NCBI GenBank assembly: GCA_964569385.1
Contig: CAZMUM010000006.1
Coordinates: 1-64,000 of the forward strand
Length of the DNA stretch: 64,000 nucleotides
Source of the DNA: JAADHX01 sp964569385
GTDB taxonomy: Bacteria > Actinomycetota > Acidimicrobiia > Acidimicrobiales > Poriferisodalaceae
Reading direction: 5' to 3'
Positions within the stretch are counted from its first letter, which is position 1, and every line of letters starts with the position of its first letter. This document shows positions 34,862 to 43,874 of this stretch, piece after piece. Made by a program: the position numbers and the translations under genes. Below the pieces are notes generated by a model, which had not been told where the DNA came from, did no database searches, and worked only from the letters and a program-made list of their open reading frames with translations.

Positions 34862-35617
34862 TTAGACATCGTAGATCTCCTCGACCGTAGAAACCAAGGC
34901 CTCGACGGCATCGACGAACGGACCGGTCGGACGATCAAGGGGAGCGCAGCCCAACTTGTCTCCCGCGATTACGGTTGGGTCAGCCGGGATAGCGCCGATC
35001 ACGGGGAGTTCCAGTCGTTGTTCAATACGCTCGACATCGCTCGGAAGTTCAATCTTGTTGGCTATCACCACAACATTCTCAGGACCCCACGAGGCTTTCG
35101 AGATGTTGCGTAACCGTCGCCCGACATGGATCGACTTGGCTGTGGGCTCGACGACGATCGCCATCAGATTGGCGTACTTCGCCCAACCGAACATCGCCTG
35201 TCGTGTCCCTCCGGGAAGATCACCGACAACGTTCCACAAAGTTGGGTCCATCTCTTCGATGACCTGGCTCCACGCAAACTGGGCCCGTTGCAACGTGGAG
35301 ACGTGGCCCCATGTATTGCCGAACTGCAAGTAGCGTACGCCGTCAGGCCCAATAGCCGCGTGTTGGGAGATAAATTGCTCGGCGTCCAGACCAGGGCGAA
35401 GCACCCATCGCGGACCGTTTTCGGGCCCCTCGACAACCACGTCGTCTGGGGTCGGGTTGTCATCGACCGGGATTCCCAACGAGAAAGGCATGCCGGGGAC
35501 CGGGTCACTATCGAGCGCCAGAACCGGTCTGCCCTGACGGGCGACCATCCGTGCAAAGGTGCCTGAGATGGACGACTTGCCCGAACCGCCCTTACCGGCG
35601 AAGGCGATCTTGATCAT
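34862..35617 (-). CDS. CooC/MinD-like ATPase without the Cys motif
   Basis: A 251-residue ATPase with deviant Walker A FAGKGGSGKSS (residues 6-15), LALDSDPVPGMPFSLG, a Walker B-like NVVGDLPGGT and IVVEPTAKS, VVIANKIELPSD. At the place where relatives have GCxC it reads FGNTWGHVSTLQRAQF, with no Cys pair. It overlaps the DsrE-like gene (ATG inside the TGA region at 35614-35617) and precedes the Sec-containing paralogue by 30 bases, so the two may form a heterodimer. Start ATG 35617. Confidence 0.85.
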   Translation of the reverse strand: MIKIAFAGKGGSGKSSISGTFARMVARQGRPVLALDSDPVPGMPFSLGIPVDDNPTPDDVVVEGPENGPRWVLRPGLDAEQFISQHAAIGPDGVRYLQFGNTWGHVSTLQRAQFAWSQVIEEMDPTLWNVVGDLPGGTRQAMFGWAKYANLMAIVVEPTAKSIHVGRRLRNISKASWGPENVVVIANKIELPSDVERIEQRLELPVIGAIPADPTVIAGDKLGCAPLDRPTGPFVDAVEALVSTVEEIYDV

Positions 35618-35988
35618 CCGCCGACGAATATGAACTCGGAGGTGCCGTTCGCAACTTCGGTGAAAATTTCACCTAACGTCCGGAAGCGGCCGCCGACCTG
35701 GGCAACGTCGTCTGCTGATACCGCACGGGCATCGATTGAGAATGGTCAAAAGGTGACGTCAAATGGTGCATCGATCGACTCCTGTATCTTGCTGCGGATC
35801 TTGTCGCCAGCCTCAGTGTTTGGGAGAGCGTCGAGATTGGCCGCGGCGACCGCAGGTCCAGCGAGACGCACCTCGGCGTCGATCCCTTGCTTCGACGCCA
35901 CATTCGCAAAGTGGTACGCGCGAACGATCGAACCGGTATCGGTGTGCGGATCAGCACTGCTAAAGAAGATCAGCTTTCGTTGAGTCAT
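35614..35988 (-). CDS. DsrE-like protein, predicted selenoprotein
   Basis: ATG 35988 overlaps the end of the ATPase gene. The frame reads MTQRKLIFFSSADPHTDTGS through APFDVTF, meets TGA at 35746-35748 and continues in the same frame as PFSIDARAVSADDVAQVGG to a stop at 35614-35616, which overlaps the next gene's ATG. Total 124 codons, the normal length of DsrE-like proteins. In this family the position after the fourth strand is an active or sulfur-carrying Cys (VxxCxxS...RG), so Sec81 replaces it. A hairpin follows the TGA. DsrE-like selenoproteins are known in other bacteria. Role here unknown; sulfur or selenium delivery for nickel-site assembly is a guess. Confidence 0.8.
35717..35733 (-). 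promoter_or_regulatory. Putative bacterial SECIS hairpin of the DsrE-like gene
   Basis: On the minus strand GATGCC-CGTGC-GGTATC gives a 6-bp stem (one G-U pair) and a five-base loop. The loop starts 18 nt after the TGA and its second base is G, as in the hairpin of the neighbouring gene and as expected for bacterial SECIS. Confidence 0.55.
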
Positions 35989-36773
35989 TTCGACATCTCC
36001 TTGGGTTGTTGTCTCGCCGCAGCGAGAAGTTTGCGTGTTTCGACATGGTCTGGATCACTCAGTAGCTCCTCGGTTGGCCGATCTTCAACGATCCTTCCCT
36101 CCGAGAGCACAACAATTCGATCAGCGACCTGGCGGGCCAGCGCCAGGTCGTGCGTGATGAATATCAACGCCGCGTTCTGTTCGGCTTGTAGTTCGAGCAG
36201 CAAATTCGCAATCGTTGCCCGCAGTGAGGCATCGAGCATGCTCGTGGGCTCGTCGGCGAGGATGAGCTCTGGGCGGGCGACGAGCGCCCTGGCGATAGCG
36301 ACGCGCTGTCGTTGCCCGCCGCTCAACGTAGCCGGTGCACGATCCACGAACTGACTCGGTGGAGTTAGACCGACGCGGGCAAGCGCATCGGGAACCAACG
36401 ACGTTGCTGTGTTTCCTAGACCGGCGATTGACAGCGGTTCCTTGACGAGGTCCCCGACGCGCAATCCGGGGTGGAGCGACTGGTACGGATCCTGAAACAC
36501 CAAGTGCATGCGATGCCGCAGCCGTCGTAACTCCTTTCGAGATACTCGACTCACATCGGCACCGAATATCGACACAGAGCCCGCAGATGGCCTGGTCAGC
36601 CCGCAAGCCAGCTTGGCTATCGTGCTTTTGCCTGCGCCGCTGCGCCCGACGACGGCAACCCGTTCGCCGGAATCGATTGTCAAATTGACATTCGTCAATG
36701 CATCAACACCTGCACTACGCCGACTAGCGCCGTAACTCACGCGGACGTTATCGAGGTTCAGTGCGACGGTCAT
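35985..36773 (-). CDS. Peptide/nickel-type ABC transporter ATPase (DppF/NikE-like)
   Basis: A 262-residue ABC ATPase: Walker A GRSGAGKST, Q-loop VFQDPYQSLHPG, signature LSGGQRQRV, Walker B LILADEPTSMLD and switch His ITHDLALA. ATG 36773 overlaps the stop of the fused permease-ATPase gene. Unusually it lacks the C-terminal oligopeptide/nickel domain with CRxxC. Second ATPase of the importer; followed by the DsrE-like selenoprotein with ATGA overlap. Confidence 0.9.
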   Translation of the reverse strand: MTVALNLDNVRVSYGASRRSAGVDALTNVNLTIDSGERVAVVGRSGAGKSTIAKLACGLTRPSAGSVSIFGADVSRVSRKELRRLRHRMHLVFQDPYQSLHPGLRVGDLVKEPLSIAGLGNTATSLVPDALARVGLTPPSQFVDRAPATLSGGQRQRVAIARALVARPELILADEPTSMLDASLRATIANLLLELQAEQNAALIFITHDLALARQVADRIVVLSEGRIVEDRPTEELLSDPDHVETRKLLAAARQQPKEMSK

Positions 36774-38647
36774 GACGATGCCGCCTGTTCGTGTTCGCGA
36801 ATCGTCACATGGCATGCGGTCGCCCGTGTCTTGGCCCCCCACTTTTCAACGGTAGTGAGCTCAGGTGCTACCTCGCGACAATACGTCTCAGCGACGGGGC
36901 AGCGCGGTGCAAAGGCACAGCCGACAACGTTTTCGGTCGGATCTGGGGCATCGCCTGGGATCGGTTTCGCAGCCCGCGGTGGACCATCGAGGGCCGGCAT
37001 TGCGGCGACCAGCAACCGGGTATAGGGATGCATCGGCATGGCGAGTACGTCGGCGGTAGCGCCAGTCTCGACGATTTCGCCGGCGTACATGATGGCGATG
37101 TCGTCGGCGACAGCCGCGATCAGAGGTAGATCGTGCGAGATGATCAGGATGTCGAGTGAGAGTTCGGTCCGAAGTTCTTCGAGCAGCGCCAGAATTTCCT
37201 GCTGCGTGATGACATCGAGGCCGGTGGTTGGCTCGTCGGCGATGAGCAATTTAGGTTGGTTCGCGATCGCCATAGCTATGACCACGCGCTGGCGCTGACC
37301 GCCACTCAACTCATGGGGAAAAGCCCCATGTCGATCAGTCGGGATGCCCACCCGTTCGAGCATCTCACAAGCACGAAGTTTGGCCGTGTGTCTGTCTGTC
37401 GTTAGCTCCGTCGATTCCTGAACTTGCCGAAGAGCAGTCATCGTCGGATCGAGCAAACTCATTGCGGCTTGAGGGATGATGGCCGCCTCGCGGCCACGCA
37501 GTTTGGACAGACCAACCCGGCCAAGACGCCGAAGATCGACTGCACCCAACAAAGCGGACCCACGGCTCACCTGTCCACCAGCGGCAAGTAGCCCCAGCAG
37601 ACCCAGCGCCAGGCTGGACTTCCCCGAACCAGACTCTCCGACGAGACCAAACACACGACCGTGCTGAACGGAGATGTCGACACCGTCGACAACCGTTGTC
37701 TCACCGTACACGATGCCAAAGTCTTGAATTTGGAGCGCTAGCTCGGCATCGGCGGGGCCCGATGGGGTGTCTTCCAAGACTCGACGAACACCGGGCCGCC
37801 ACCCATGGGACGTGACTCCAGGGTCGGCAATCTCCTCGAAAGCCAGGCCGACAAAGGCCAGGCCAACTATCAGCAGAGTTAGCGCGACGCCTGGCGGCAC
37901 GATCCACCACAGCCATGCGTCGGTTAGCACAGCACTTCCGTTGTTGGCCCAGAAGAGGGTTGTTCCCCAGCTGACACGGTTGGGGTCGCCAAGTCCGAGG
38001 AACGCCACGCCAGACTGCACGATCACCGCAACCGCTGCAGCGCGAACGAACTGAGATAGGAGCAGCGGAACCAACCTATGGAGCACGTGGCGCACAAGGA
38101 TCCTGGTTTGACTAGCCCCCATGGAGTCGGCGGCAACGACATGACCAAATTGTCGGAGCTTCAGCACCTGTGATCGCAACAGGCGAGCGGGTCGAGCCCA
38201 GAGAACGCCAACGAGCAGCACAGTGGTAACGACTGCGCCGCGGCCGAAGTACGAGGCGAGTACAAGAATCAGGACGAGAAAGGGAACGGCCAGGGTGAGG
38301 TCGACGATGCGCATTAGGACGGCGTCGACCCATCCGCCCCGCCATCCCGCAATAAGGGCGACCGAGGTACCGATGATCATCGCGGAGATCGCGGCAACGA
38401 TGCCGATGGTCAGCGTCAGGCGGGCTCCGTGAACTAGTTGGGCCCAGAGGTCTCGGCCAAGATCGTCGGTTCCGAGCCAGTGCTCAGATGAGGGCCGGGC
38501 AAATGGAGGTCCGCTCGACTTGTCCGGTGGGTGTTCGGCGATGACGTTAGCGAGCACGGCGGCACCCAGGAGTGTGATGAGCATTACTGCGCCGATGCTC
38601 GCAAGAGTTTTAGTCCGCGGACGAAGTGCGCTCCAAGAGTTGATCAC
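36770..38647 (-). CDS. Fused permease-ATPase of peptide/nickel-type ABC transporter (DppC-DppD)
   Basis: A 625-residue fusion. Residues 1-275 are a DppC/NikC permease with GTDDLGRDLWAQLVHGARLTL near residue 58 (given in part) and the loop AADSMGASQTRILVRHVLHR. Residues 310-620 are a DppD/NikD ATPase with Walker A GESGSGKSS, LSGGQRQRV, LLIADEPTTGLD and a C-terminal CAFAPRCPVAETYC domain that in relatives binds an Fe-S cluster. Such fusions occur in nickel and peptide importers of actinobacteria. Overlaps both neighbours by four bases. Confidence 0.9.
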   Translation of the reverse strand: MINSWSALRPRTKTLASIGAVMLITLLGAAVLANVIAEHPPDKSSGPPFARPSSEHWLGTDDLGRDLWAQLVHGARLTLTIGIVAAISAMIIGTSVALIAGWRGGWVDAVLMRIVDLTLAVPFLVLILVLASYFGRGAVVTTVLLVGVLWARPARLLRSQVLKLRQFGHVVAADSMGASQTRILVRHVLHRLVPLLLSQFVRAAAVAVIVQSGVAFLGLGDPNRVSWGTTLFWANNGSAVLTDAWLWWIVPPGVALTLLIVGLAFVGLAFEEIADPGVTSHGWRPGVRRVLEDTPSGPADAELALQIQDFGIVYGETTVVDGVDISVQHGRVFGLVGESGSGKSSLALGLLGLLAAGGQVSRGSALLGAVDLRRLGRVGLSKLRGREAAIIPQAAMSLLDPTMTALRQVQESTELTTDRHTAKLRACEMLERVGIPTDRHGAFPHELSGGQRQRVVIAMAIANQPKLLIADEPTTGLDVITQQEILALLEELRTELSLDILIISHDLPLIAAVADDIAIMYAGEIVETGATADVLAMPMHPYTRLLVAAMPALDGPPRAAKPIPGDAPDPTENVVGCAFAPRCPVAETYCREVAPELTTVEKWGAKTRATACHVTIREHEQAASS

Positions 38648-39627
38648 GAGTCGTCGACCTTAGATCCAGCTTGGCGCACTCGCGGATCAAGAAGTGGGTA
38701 CAGCAGATCGTTCGCGAGGTTCACGACGATGGCTACTAGTGCGAACAAGATGAACACACCTTGGAGGAGCGGATAGTCGCGAGAACGAACTGCTGCGAAG
38801 CCGAGTGAGCCGAGCCCTGGATATGCAAACACCGTCTCCACGACGGTCGCGGCACCAACAAGCGTTGAGAACCCAAGCATGCTTACGGTCGACACTGGTA
38901 GGAGCGCATTGCGACGAGCGTGTCGCCGCACGCTCCTTTCGTCGAGCCCCTTAGCCCGGGCCATGAAAACATAGTCCTCGCCCGTCTCGCTGATCATTGC
39001 TGATCGGGCGACGACGAAGACTGAGCCCAGACCGACAAGCGTCAACGTGGTAGCCGGTAGGACAAGCCTTCGACCGATGTCGAGCACGAGAGCGAAGCCA
39101 GCGACATCGTCGGGTGAGACGGCCCCGTATACGGGGAACCAGCCGAGTTTCACCGAGAACACAAGCATCAACATGAGCCCGACAAAGAACGCGGGCAAGG
39201 CGTCAACGGCAAGCACGGACGACAATAGTGACGCGTCTCGCCGCGACCCGCGGCGCCAGCCAGCCGCGAAGCCCAACACGATCCCGAGAACAGACGACAC
39301 CACAACGGCAGTGCCGACCAGCAACAACGACCACAAGAGACGGTCGCCGATCACGTCGCGCACCGGTCGACTCTCTCGAATCGAGGTGCCTAGGTCGCCT
39401 TTGGCGAGATTGGTGACGTACGAAACAAACTGTTGTGACGTGGAACCTTCGAGGTCGTAGCGCGACAGGATCTCGTCTCGTTCGACTTCGCTCACCGTAC
39501 CGTCAGCCGGTGGCGCTAGATATTCGATTGGGCCACCAGGCGCGAGCCTTGGCAGAGCAAAGTTAAGAACAACTGCCGCCGCGACCACCAACAGATATTG
39601 CCCGAGTATGCGGGCGTAGCGATTCAC
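38644..39627 (-). CDS. Peptide/nickel-type ABC transporter permease (DppB/NikB-like)
   Basis: A 327-residue permease with six helices; the loop ARAKGLDERSVRRHARRNALLP (about residue 215) is the EAA-type contact site, and the N-terminal segment has the DppB pattern YLLVVAAAVVLNFALPRLAPGGP (both given in part form). ATGA overlap with the fused gene downstream; 24 bases after the binding-protein gene. Confidence 0.9.
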   Translation of the reverse strand: MNRYARILGQYLLVVAAAVVLNFALPRLAPGGPIEYLAPPADGTVSEVERDEILSRYDLEGSTSQQFVSYVTNLAKGDLGTSIRESRPVRDVIGDRLLWSLLLVGTAVVVSSVLGIVLGFAAGWRRGSRRDASLLSSVLAVDALPAFFVGLMLMLVFSVKLGWFPVYGAVSPDDVAGFALVLDIGRRLVLPATTLTLVGLGSVFVVARSAMISETGEDYVFMARAKGLDERSVRRHARRNALLPVSTVSMLGFSTLVGAATVVETVFAYPGLGSLGFAAVRSRDYPLLQGVFILFALVAIVVNLANDLLYPLLDPRVRQAGSKVDDS

Positions 39628-39651
39628 GGCACCAGGTGTTGTTCGATCGCC

Positions 39652-41547
39652 CTAGTCCTGGACAGTTCCAGCCTTGTCGCGGTTGCGTTTCATCAACAGC
39701 GCACCAGCTCCACCAATGACTACGACAGCCAGGCCAACGGGCACGATCGGGAAACCCCCATTGTCGTCACTGTCGGCGGGTTCGGTCGAGGCATCGGTGC
39801 CGGAACTAATGTCGTCAGAGTCGGCTGCGGCGTCTTCTGGATCGGGTTCAGGCGTTGGATCTTCGGCGATGGTGTCATCGGGTTCGTCAGCCGGGGCCTC
39901 GGGCTCCTCCTGGGCGGGCTCGGGATCAGGGATGTTCGCGTACTCGGCAAGGAAAGAACGCTTCGTGAAGACGCCGTGTCCTGGATCGTCGATCCAACCA
40001 TCGTAAGCGGCCGGTCGGTAAGCCCAACGCCCGTTGGGGTAGGACAGGGTTACTGCAGGCGCCTCTTCGGCGAAGATCTCCTGAGCCTGGCGGATGAGTT
40101 CGATCTTCTCCTCAACAGGTTTACTAAGACCCTCGGCGAGTAAGGCGTCGAACTCGGGGTTGGAGTATCCGCTGAAGACCACCCCGACTCCGCCTTGTCC
40201 TGGAGTGTTGAAGAAGAAGAACAGGTGCTCCGGGTCGGCGTGAGCGTGTGACTCGAACACGGCGATGAACATGTCGACCGTTGGTGGTCCATCAGGACTG
40301 GGGCGCCGAGTGGCGCCGATTGCGGGTGCATCCAATGGTTCGACCGTAATGTCCACTCCCAGAGGTTCGAGCTGTTCTGCGACTAGTTCACCAGCCCGAA
40401 TCTGGGGCGGTGCGGCCGCGTTGACTAACAGCGTGAACGACAACGGAACGCCGTCGGGGCTGACCCGCACACCGTCCTCGCCGACTGCGTAGCCCGCGGC
40501 GTCGAGGTTGGCGATGGCGGCCTCTGGGTCGAATTCATGGCCTCCTGTGGGGTGGGCAAATTCCGAATCGGGGTGTGTCCAAGTGTCGTTGCCTGGCCGG
40601 CCGAGGCCACCATCGACAATCTCAACAATCTGCTGAAGGTTGAGCGTCATGCTCATCGCCTTGCGTACGACCGGGTCGTTCAGCGCTGGCTTACGCGTGT
40701 TGAACATGAGATACAGCGACTGCATTCGACTGCCCTCGATGATCTCCAGTTCAGGGTTGTCGTTGACAGACTCATGCAGTTGAGCGGGAAGGTTGCGAGT
40801 GACAAAGTCGAGATCGCCAGCCTGCAAACCAGCAAAGGCTGCTTGGGCATCGGGCACAACGGGCATGATCAGTCGATCGACCGTCGGGGCGCCCTTGAAA
40901 TAGTCCTCGTTGGCCTCAAGCACGTATGACGTGTTAGGCACGTACTCGGTCATTCGGAACGGGCCGGTGCCGATAGCGAGTGCGGTCGCTTCCTGGGTGG
41001 GGTCTTCGATGTTCTCCCAAATGTGCTTAGGAACGATTGGCAAGTCGCCGCCAGGCAACATCATGAACGTCGAGATCGGGTCTTCGAACGTAATCGCTAC
41101 GGTCAGGTCATCAATAACCTCAGATGACACGTAGGTGGGGTGATCGGTAACATGGTGTCCGTACCGTCCCGGGCCGCCTAGATCACTCATGTACTGGAAG
41201 GTGAATGCTACGTCTTCTGCAGTGAACGGCACCCCGTCGTGCCACTCGATTCCCTCTCGGAGCGACACCGTCCAAGTACGCATGCCGTCGGAGGGCACGG
41301 CTCCAGTTGCCAACCACGGCTCTGGGTCCAGGGTGGCCTGTGACCAAAAGAGCGTGTCATACACAAGCATCGTGAGGTCGTGCGTAATCGGCAATGCTCT
41401 TGGCGAGATAAACGGGTTGAGATTCTTCTCCGCCGCATGTAATCCGATGCGAAGGACAACTTCATCTTCCTGGGCAGTTGCTGCCGAGGGCAGCAACAAT
41501 GTGCCTAGCAGCAGAGCTACCAGGATGGTCGTGACGGTGCGGCGCAT
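39652..41547 (-). CDS. Family-5 extracellular solute-binding protein (peptide/nickel type)
   Basis: A 631-residue protein: Sec signal peptide (ILVALLLGTLLLPSAATAQ), a family-5 binding domain to about residue 545 (FTAEDVAFTFQYM, LAIGTGPFRMTEY and YLMFNTRKPALNDPVVRKAM regions), a Pro/Glu/Asp-rich linker, and a C-terminal helix (IVPVGLAVVVIGGAGALL) followed by KRNRDK. So it is anchored by a C-terminal transmembrane segment, unlike the usual lipoprotein. First gene of the operon that ends with CooC-like ATPases; nickel or a nickel chelate is the inferred substrate. Divergent from hypF across 48 bases. Confidence 0.85.
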   Translation of the reverse strand: MRRTVTTILVALLLGTLLLPSAATAQEDEVVLRIGLHAAEKNLNPFISPRALPITHDLTMLVYDTLFWSQATLDPEPWLATGAVPSDGMRTWTVSLREGIEWHDGVPFTAEDVAFTFQYMSDLGGPGRYGHHVTDHPTYVSSEVIDDLTVAITFEDPISTFMMLPGGDLPIVPKHIWENIEDPTQEATALAIGTGPFRMTEYVPNTSYVLEANEDYFKGAPTVDRLIMPVVPDAQAAFAGLQAGDLDFVTRNLPAQLHESVNDNPELEIIEGSRMQSLYLMFNTRKPALNDPVVRKAMSMTLNLQQIVEIVDGGLGRPGNDTWTHPDSEFAHPTGGHEFDPEAAIANLDAAGYAVGEDGVRVSPDGVPLSFTLLVNAAAPPQIRAGELVAEQLEPLGVDITVEPLDAPAIGATRRPSPDGPPTVDMFIAVFESHAHADPEHLFFFFNTPGQGGVGVVFSGYSNPEFDALLAEGLSKPVEEKIELIRQAQEIFAEEAPAVTLSYPNGRWAYRPAAYDGWIDDPGHGVFTKRSFLAEYANIPDPEPAQEEPEAPADEPDDTIAEDPTPEPDPEDAAADSDDISSGTDASTEPADSDDNGGFPIVPVGLAVVVIGGAGALLMKRNRDKAGTVQD

Positions 41548-41595
41548 GGCGGGTGAGACTAGGCGTGACCTGGGGCACAGGGCAAGCGATACCTG

Positions 41596-43833
41596 GTGAC
41601 GCCCCCGAGAAGGTACGAAATCGAGCTCATAGGAACGGTGCAGGGGGTTGGATTTCGCCCCTTTGTTCATCGGTTGGCCTCCGAACTGTGTTTGGCTGGT
41701 CTCGTCGGTAACCGAGGCGCCAAGGTGTACTGCGAGGTGGAGGGCCCGCCAGCGGTCCTCGACAAGTTCGTAGCTCGTTTGTCGGGCGACGCTCCTCCGC
41801 TCGCGACCGTTCTCGAGGTCTCGTGCATCGAGGTCGATCCGACGGGCCAAGAGGGTTTCTTGATCGCGCCGAGCGAAAGAAACCAGGGCGCAGCGTCTTC
41901 GATCCCGTCAGACAGTGCACCATGCGACGCCTGTTGGGCTGAGTTCAGCGACAACAATGACCGACGGTTCAACTATCCCTTTATCTGCTGCACCGACTGT
42001 GGTCCTCGATACACCGTGCTTCGAGGTCTGCCCTATGACCGGTCAAGAACCTCGCTAGCCGGTTTCATCCTGTGCGATCTGTGCAGGGCCGAGTTCGAGG
42101 ATCCGAACGATCGACGATTCCACGCCCAAGCAACGTGCTGCGATGGTTGCGGACCAACTTTCGTGGGCGAGACAGTGGCTGGAGCGATCGAGAGGTTGGT
42201 GGCCGGCGATATCGTTGCGGTCAAGGGAGTCGGCGGTTACCAGCTTGTCTGTAGAGCCGATCAACCCGAAGTGGTACAGCTGCTGCGTGACCGCAAACAC
42301 CGCGAGGAGAAGCCGTTTGCGCTGCTGGTCGCGACGCTCGCCGCGGCCGAAAATCTAGTCGAGCTCGACTCGGTTGGCCGCCGAGCGTTACTGGGCCCTG
42401 AGGCGCCAGTCGTTCTCGCTCCAGCGAAGCCTGAGGTCTGCGTGGCTCCGCAGGTGGCCCCTGGTACGGGCCTTCTTGGCGTGATGCTGCCAGCCAGCCC
42501 GTTGCACGCCATCTTGGCCGAGGGAGTAGGTGTGCCGCTGGTGTGTACGAGTGGTAACCGATCGAACGAACCGATTGTTGTCGATGACGATGCAGCGGTC
42601 GCAGCGCTCGCTCCGATTGCTGACAGCATGCTGAGCCACGACCGACCTATAGAACGGCGAGCCGACGACTCGGTTGGGCAGGTTGTTGCAGGTCGGTTTC
42701 AGCTTCTCCGCCGGGCGCGAGGGTTCGCTCCGCGTGCGGTATCGGTTCCTTCTGGTGCTCAGCCGGTCCTTGGTGTCGGCGCAGAACTCAAGAGCACGAC
42801 GTGCCTGGCCGTCGGTGATCTAGCCGAGGTCTCTGTTCATCTCGGCGATCTCGGCAATCCGGCGACCCTTCGGGCCTTCGAGGAGGCGATCTCCGATCAG
42901 CTCGGCTTCGCCCACGTTGAGCCTGCCTTGGTTGTGCACGATCTGCATCCCGAGTACCTGTCCACGAAGTTCGCATTGGCCCAGGACTTGGCACCGACGC
43001 TCGCGGTGCAGCACCATCACGCCCACATGGTGTCGTGCCTTACCGACAACCAACATCTCGGCCCTGCAATCGGGGTCACGTTCGACGGACTCGGCTGGGG
43101 GACCGACAACACTGCCTGGGGTGGCGAGTTCCTGATCGGAGATGCCTCAGGGTTTGAACGCGTGGCGTATCTAGCTCCGGTACCGATGCCAGGCGGAACC
43201 GCTGCGGTGACCGCACCGTGGCGAATGGCCGTAGCTCACCTTGTGGCCGCGTTCGGGGACATGCCCGACGGCCCAATATTTTCCGAGCATGAGACTCAGA
43301 TGGCATCCGTTGTTGCGCTGAGCAGAAGCGGCGCGTCGATCGCAACGTCATCGATGGGCCGGCTGTTCGACGCTGTAGCCGCATTGTGTGGCGTGGCCGA
43401 CACTGTCAGCTATGAGGGGCAGGCGGCCATTGGCCTCGAACAGTTGGCAGCGGGTTACGGCGACGATATCTCTGGATACGAGTGGAAGGTCGAGGAGTCC
43501 TCGCGCATCCGGGCCTCGTCGCTTATCGGTGCGGTTTACGAAGACGTCGTTGCCGGCACCGACGGCGCACGAATCGCAAGACGATTCCACCAGAGCGTTG
43601 CCGATCTGGTGACCGACACATGCGTTCGGCTGCGCGAGTCGACTGGAGTGAACGTGGTTGCTCTGAGCGGAGGTGTCTTCCAGAACCGCCTTCTGGTTGA
43701 GCTAGTCGTGCCGCGCCTCACCGCTAACGGCTTTATCGAATTGCGCCATGGTCAGGTGCCTCCCAACGACGGAGGGATCTCTCTTGGGCAGGTAGCGATC
43801 GGCCGAGCCCACCTTGGCGCGGTGGGCGCCTGA
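41596..43833 (+). CDS. hypF: Carbamoyltransferase HypF
   Basis: A 745-residue HypF, normal length. Acylphosphatase domain at the start (GTVQGVGFRPFVHRLA), two zinc-finger units (CDACWAEF, CTDCGPRY, CDLCRAEF, CDGCGP), a YrdC-like domain (KGVGGYQLVCRA, RDRKHREEKPFALL) and a Kae1-like C-terminal domain with VQHHHAHMVSC. HypF makes carbamoyl-adenylate and passes the carbamoyl group to HypE for the CN ligands of the [NiFe] centre. GTG start at 41596. Followed by a CooC-like ATPase after 41 bases. Confidence 0.95.
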   Translation: MTPPRRYEIELIGTVQGVGFRPFVHRLASELCLAGLVGNRGAKVYCEVEGPPAVLDKFVARLSGDAPPLATVLEVSCIEVDPTGQEGFLIAPSERNQGAASSIPSDSAPCDACWAEFSDNNDRRFNYPFICCTDCGPRYTVLRGLPYDRSRTSLAGFILCDLCRAEFEDPNDRRFHAQATCCDGCGPTFVGETVAGAIERLVAGDIVAVKGVGGYQLVCRADQPEVVQLLRDRKHREEKPFALLVATLAAAENLVELDSVGRRALLGPEAPVVLAPAKPEVCVAPQVAPGTGLLGVMLPASPLHAILAEGVGVPLVCTSGNRSNEPIVVDDDAAVAALAPIADSMLSHDRPIERRADDSVGQVVAGRFQLLRRARGFAPRAVSVPSGAQPVLGVGAELKSTTCLAVGDLAEVSVHLGDLGNPATLRAFEEAISDQLGFAHVEPALVVHDLHPEYLSTKFALAQDLAPTLAVQHHHAHMVSCLTDNQHLGPAIGVTFDGLGWGTDNTAWGGEFLIGDASGFERVAYLAPVPMPGGTAAVTAPWRMAVAHLVAAFGDMPDGPIFSEHETQMASVVALSRSGASIATSSMGRLFDAVAALCGVADTVSYEGQAAIGLEQLAAGYGDDISGYEWKVEESSRIRASSLIGAVYEDVVAGTDGARIARRFHQSVADLVTDTCVRLRESTGVNVVALSGGVFQNRLLVELVVPRLTANGFIELRHGQVPPNDGGISLGQVAIGRAHLGAVGA

Positions 43834-43874
43834 GTACAGGGTTTGGAGTACGTTGTTCGTAGAAGGAGCCCTTG

